Below are positions 60,851 through 64,000 of a stretch of 64,000 nucleotides of DNA, piece after piece. Positions within the stretch are counted from its first letter, which is position 1, and each line of letters begins with the position of its first letter. The DNA comes from Pantoea sp. A4 (lineage in GTDB: Bacteria; Pseudomonadota; Gammaproteobacteria; Enterobacterales; Enterobacteriaceae). Made by a program: the position numbers and the translations under genes. Below the pieces are notes generated by a model. It was not told the DNA's origin. It made no database searches and was given only the letters and a program-made list of their open reading frames with translations. The DNA lies in NCBI RefSeq assembly GCF_000295955.2, contig NZ_ALXE01000068.1, positions 1 to 64,000 of the forward strand. The letters are read 5' to 3'.

Positions 60851-61726
60851 ATGAACCATACTTCACTCGAAATTTTTTGCGTGGTGGCTGGGGAGCTGAG
60901 TATTACCCGTGCGGCCAGGCTACTGGGGCGCGTACAGTCCAATATCACCACCCGTATTCAGCAGCTAGAAGAAGAGTTAGGCGTGGCGCTGTTTGTACGC
61001 GAAAGCAAACAACTACGGCTGTCTGCGGAAGGGAAACAGTTTTTGCAGTATGCCAAAAAGCTGCTGGCGTTAGCCGAAGAGGCGCGTCAGTCATTGCACC
61101 CACAGCATCCGGCGGGCACTTTGCGCCTCGGGTCGATGGAGTGTACCGCGGCTAGCCGCCTGGCCGGGCCACTGGTGGCGTTCAGTAAGGCTTTTCCCGA
61201 CGTGCAGCTCACCCTGACTACCCAACCCACCCAACAGTCTCTGGCGGCAGTGGTTAACGCGGAGCTGGATTGTGCGCTGGTGGCCCTGCCCCGTGCCGCT
61301 GATGGCACGCCGGTGTGTCCACCCGAACTGAGTGCGCTGCCGTTATTTGATGAAGCTTTACTGCTGTTACTGCCGGTGAGCTTACAGGGGATAGGTGATT
61401 ACAGCGAGGTGCAGGGCGTTACGCTGGCAACCTTCCGTGCCGGATGCAGTTACCGGGCGCTGGCGGAGCAGTATTTACCTGCCCCGCTGTCGATGCAGGA
61501 AGTCAGTTCTTATCACACCATGCTGGCCTGCGTGGCGGGCGGCAACGCGGTCTGCCTGTTGCCCGCCAGCGTATTAGCGTTGATGCAGCACCCACAATCG
61601 CTGCACAGCCTGCCGGTGTGTAACGCCATGACCTGGCTGGTATGGCGTAATGGCTACAGTTCGCCCGCTTTCAACCAGCTTCGCCATCTGCTGAGCGAGG
61701 CAGCAAAGTCAGCAGCGCGGCAATAA
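60851..61726 (+). CDS. LysR-family transcriptional regulator
   Basis: This 291-residue regulator has the LysR winged helix (LEIFCVVAGELSITRAARLLGRVQSNITTRIQQLEEELGVALFVRESKQLRLSAEG) and an effector domain. It is divergent from the nitronate monooxygenase gene, its probable target. Its last 56 bases overlap the end of the convergent MFS gene. Confidence 0.9.
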   Translation: MNHTSLEIFCVVAGELSITRAARLLGRVQSNITTRIQQLEEELGVALFVRESKQLRLSAEGKQFLQYAKKLLALAEEARQSLHPQHPAGTLRLGSMECTAASRLAGPLVAFSKAFPDVQLTLTTQPTQQSLAAVVNAELDCALVALPRAADGTPVCPPELSALPLFDEALLLLLPVSLQGIGDYSEVQGVTLATFRAGCSYRALAEQYLPAPLSMQEVSSYHTMLACVAGGNAVCLLPASVLALMQHPQSLHSLPVCNAMTWLVWRNGYSSPAFNQLRHLLSEAAKSAARQ

Positions 61727-62855
61727 ACAGAGCCGCCGCAGCGCTAAACAGCGAAGAAGCAAATGAACCAGACAGGCTGTATAACGCGCCTGCGAGCAGC
61801 GGGCCGACAATCTGCCCGATGCCATACAGTGCGGTCATCGCGGCAATCATATTGAAATTCACCACATGCGCCAGTCGACGTGCGGCTGAGAGGGCGATAG
61901 TCACCGTCCCCATAAAGGTGAAACCTACCAACAGTGCGCTGGCAAGGCACATCAGCAGGGACTGGCTGAACGCCGGTAAACTGACGCCCACCGCCTGCAC
62001 CAGCAGGTTGGTGGTAAAAGCGGGACGGTAGCTAAAGCGTGCCACCAGGCGGTGCCAGATAAAACAGGAGGGCACGGCTGCCAGGCCGAATACCGCCCAG
62101 ATCTGAATCGGATCAACCCCTTTCAGCGAGCCACTCAAAAACAGCGGCAGGTAAGTCGCGGTAATGATGTAGCCGAACCCTGCCAGCCCGTAAATCGCCA
62201 GCAGACGGTAGGCCTCACGCGAGTTTTCACCCTCACTGCTGTGCTGCGAACCCTGCTGCACAGTGGTCGTCAGTAAATTCGCCGGGCTGCTAAAGAGCCG
62301 GAACACCAGCGCCAGCAGAACCAGCGCACTCAATGCACACACGCCCCACAGGGTATAGCTGGAGAGTGTTAACGCTTTACCCAGTGAGATAAGCTCTGCC
62401 GAAATAAAAATACCCGCGCCTACGCCAGAAAACAGCAGCGGTGCGCCTTGCATATGTTTCATGTGCTGGAGCAGCCATTGCGAACCGGCTACCAGCGTGA
62501 AGGCACTAAATACCCCGGCCAGGCCACGAATCGTAATGATCCAACCCGCCGATGAAACCACGGCCAGTAATCCCATTGCGGCAATGGTGCCGAGCAGTGC
62601 CAGGCGGCAAAACAGGCTGGCACGCTGCGGCTGGAGCTTAGCCAACAGAAGTGCCCCCGCGAGATAGCCCGCATAGTTGGCGGATGCGGCAAGGTTGGCC
62701 TGATGCAGCGTCAGCACCCCTTCACTCAACATGCGTGGAAGAATGCCGGTATAGGCAAAGCGACCATAGCCCATGCCAATAATCAGCACGACGCAGCCTG
62801 CCAACGCTAGCAGCAGGCCGTGGTGCTCGGGTTTAAAACGGTGGGCGGATAACAT
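61671..62855 (-). CDS. YbfB/YjiJ-type MFS transporter
   Basis: This 394-residue inner-membrane protein has twelve hydrophobic segments and the YbfB/YjiJ start pattern GCVVLIIGMGYGRFAYTGILPRML. AGGAG precedes the start. The substrate is unknown. It overlaps the end of the LysR gene by 56 bases on the opposite strand and lies 156 bp downstream of the FMN reductase gene on its own strand. Confidence 0.85.
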   Translation of the reverse strand: MLSAHRFKPEHHGLLLALAGCVVLIIGMGYGRFAYTGILPRMLSEGVLTLHQANLAASANYAGYLAGALLLAKLQPQRASLFCRLALLGTIAAMGLLAVVSSAGWIITIRGLAGVFSAFTLVAGSQWLLQHMKHMQGAPLLFSGVGAGIFISAELISLGKALTLSSYTLWGVCALSALVLLALVFRLFSSPANLLTTTVQQGSQHSSEGENSREAYRLLAIYGLAGFGYIITATYLPLFLSGSLKGVDPIQIWAVFGLAAVPSCFIWHRLVARFSYRPAFTTNLLVQAVGVSLPAFSQSLLMCLASALLVGFTFMGTVTIALSAARRLAHVVNFNMIAAMTALYGIGQIVGPLLAGALYSLSGSFASSLFSAAAALFIAALLTLLPRSADGEAG

Positions 62856-62881
62856 GTCTGCTCCTGGTGGGAAGAACGATC

Positions 62882-62946
62882 AATCGTTTAATCTCAAAAA
62901 AAGAATGATGGTAATTAAGTAATCTTTTATTGAGATATTATCGATT
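62882..62946. promoter_or_regulatory. large imperfect dyad upstream of the YbfB-type MFS gene
   Basis: AATCG...ATCTCAA (62882-62897) is mirrored by TTGAGAT...CGATT (62930-62946). Arms are made of two matching blocks (5 and 7 bp) around an AT-rich centre. It sits in the promoter region of the MFS gene and could be a double half-site operator. Confidence 0.4.
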
Positions 62947-63011
62947 CGTGTACAGCCCGACAAGCGCAAGTTTATGTTACTTTGAGCCACTTCTCTGCGA
63001 AGAGAACCGCG

Positions 63012-63548
63012 TTATGCCAGGAGAAGTTGCTGCCACAGCGCCTGCAAACGCGGGCTGATTTCCGCGTGATCCAGCAGCTGTTGTGCTGATGCCTCCGGGA
63101 GCACCAGCGGAAGATCCAGCGAAGCATATGGGCTGCATGCCTCAAGGACGTTGCCGCCCATCAGACCCAGCGTGGTGGTCAGCTGCTGTTGCGCCGCCAC
63201 CGCCCGCACCGAGACGTTAGGAAAGGCAATCGGTTTATCGGTCAGCTCCCCGCTCCCGACAATCCAGTCGAGGGCATTCTTCATCACGCCGCTGACGCCC
63301 AATGCATATTCGGGGGAGGCCAACAACACAAGATCTGCCCGCGCTAACGCAGCACGCCATGCACGCACTGCCCTGTCGTCACACCCGTCACGATCCGGAT
63401 TAAACAGCGGCAAATCGGCCAGATCCGGGTAGATCTGATAATTGACCGATGCGGGAGCCAGTAGCTCCATCGCACGTAAAAAGCGGAGATTCAGCGACTC
63501 CGCGCGTAAACTCCCGCAAACCGCCAGCACATTTTTCCTGTTGCTCAT
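63012..63548 (-). CDS. NADPH-dependent FMN reductase family protein
   Basis: This 178-residue flavodoxin-fold reductase carries AVCGSLRAESLNLRFLRAM for FMN phosphate binding, DLADLPLFNPD, and SPEYALGVSGVMKNALDWIVG. Members reduce flavins, quinones, azo dyes or chromate. The start at 63548 follows GGAG by eight bases; an upstream in-frame extension to 63608 has no site. Confidence 0.88.
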   Translation of the reverse strand: MSNRKNVLAVCGSLRAESLNLRFLRAMELLAPASVNYQIYPDLADLPLFNPDRDGCDDRAVRAWRAALARADLVLLASPEYALGVSGVMKNALDWIVGSGELTDKPIAFPNVSVRAVAAQQQLTTTLGLMGGNVLEACSPYASLDLPLVLPEASAQQLLDHAEISPRLQALWQQLLLA

Positions 63549-63648
63549 GTTGATGCTCCATATCGTTGAAAAGCCAAAGCAGCACCAGCTTACCGGTCTG
63601 GGGCACAAATATGGCTAACTAATCCGTTATATTTTATGATTGCCCCGC

Positions 63649-64000
63649 CTATACCTCATCAAACACTCGCTGTAGTGAAGCCTCTTCCAGCGCCTGATAT
63701 AAGCTGAATTCATCCGTGACCCGGCAGCCCAAAGCCGCTTCAAACGCCGCTTTATTGGGGCTACCCTGGCTCACGCCGCTGCGTTCACTATCAAGATTAG
63801 ACTGGAAGATCCCTGCGGCACTGACCGGTAAGAAGTCTTCGTAGATGATCGGGGTTGCTGTGATGACCCCGGCGGCCAGTAGCGCTTCCAGATGCTGGCG
63901 GGAATTCTGTGCGGCGGGCAGTGGTTGTCCTGCGGCCAGCGCATAGCGGAAATAGCCGAGCTTTTGCTGGCGTAGCGTGGTTTCATCGTCCGGGAACTGC
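63649..64000 (-). CDS. hglS: HglS/YdcJ-type 2-oxoadipate dioxygenase/decarboxylase, 3' part only
   Basis: The last 117 codons of a minus-strand gene run off the right edge of the window, so the start is not visible. The translated end reads QFPDDETTLRQQ, then LAAGVITATPIIYEDFLPVSA and GIFQSNL, and stops after ALEEASLQRVFDEV. YEDFLPVSAAGIFQSNL is characteristic of the DUF1338/YdcJ family, whose characterised member HglS converts 2-oxoadipate to D-2-hydroxyglutarate in lysine breakdown. The frame is open without stops to the window end. Confidence 0.8.
   Translation of the reverse strand, partial: QFPDDETTLRQQKLGYFRYALAAGQPLPAAQNSRQHLEALLAAGVITATPIIYEDFLPVSAAGIFQSNLDSERSGVSQGSPNKAAFEAALGCRVTDEFSLYQALEEASLQRVFDEV

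Noticed and set aside
63771..63986. 71-codon minus-strand frame at the window end
   Set aside because: It is in the wrong frame; the frame open to the window edge carries the recognisable HglS/YdcJ C-terminus.
1..64000. tRNA, rRNA, CRISPR arrays, insertion sequences or prophage genes
   Set aside because: I looked for them and saw no cloverleaf-like segments, regularly spaced repeats, transposase motifs or phage structural genes that I could support.

Overview
This window is chromosomal DNA from a member of the Enterobacterales. The most conserved block, yhiN-pitA-uspB-uspA-rsmJ-prlC-rlmJ-gor, keeps the gene order of Escherichia coli. The proteins there (PitA, UspB, HemB, Gor, ProP) are close to enterobacterial versions, but the accessory gene content looks more like Erwiniaceae/Pantoea-type bacteria living with plants. 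The genus is an inference. I see no rRNA, tRNA, CRISPR array or complete insertion sequence.

Layout. 1-3.9 kb: part of a myo-inositol catabolism locus (iolB, iolA, an IolI-like isomerase). 4-8.8 kb: an MFS exporter-like gene divergent from a three-gene ABC importer of the ferric iron/phosphonate type. 9-15 kb: an EAL phosphodiesterase, a small unknown gene, proP, hemB and a GAF-GGDEF diguanylate cyclase. 15-20.5 kb: a secreted alpha/beta hydrolase, galP, an AraC-type regulator divergent from an exported isochorismatase-like hydrolase, and a Sua5/YciO-family protein. 20.5-38.2 kb: the yhiN-to-gor core block, interrupted by two AT-rich accessory inserts.

The most remarkable object is the 1864-codon gene at 23757-29351, between pitA and uspB. 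It encodes a giant toxin-like protein that ends in what I read as an aspzincin (M35/Lys-N type) zinc metalloprotease domain: HEASH, then TDDILY, then NADSF. No immunity gene lies beside it. The second insert, between prlC and rlmJ, is a small membrane protein gene overlapping a DUF1493 gene.

38-50.5 kb: I read this as a D-apionate catabolic locus in three transcription units: MFS-apnL rightward; MFS-lerK-lerI-oiaC-apnO-sorC-type regulator leftward; derI rightward. Expected flow: D-apionolactone to D-apionate (ApnL), to 3-oxo-isoapionate (ApnO), to L-erythrulose (OiaC), to L-erythrulose 1-phosphate (LerK), to D-erythrulose 4-phosphate (LerI), to D-erythrose 4-phosphate (DerI), which enters the pentose phosphate pathway. 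A shared TGAACATATG-type motif lies upstream of the rightward MFS-apnL unit and in the divergent derI/operon region, which suggests one regulator for all units.

50.6-64 kb: TetR-gcd (PQQ glucose dehydrogenase) with a clear operator, an exported nucleoside-hydrolase-like/Sde182 protein with a ROK regulator, TetR with an O-methyltransferase, a hipBA toxin-antitoxin pair with two operators, a nitronate monooxygenase with LysR, a YbfB-type MFS, an FMN reductase, and the 3' end of an hglS/ydcJ-like gene running off the window.
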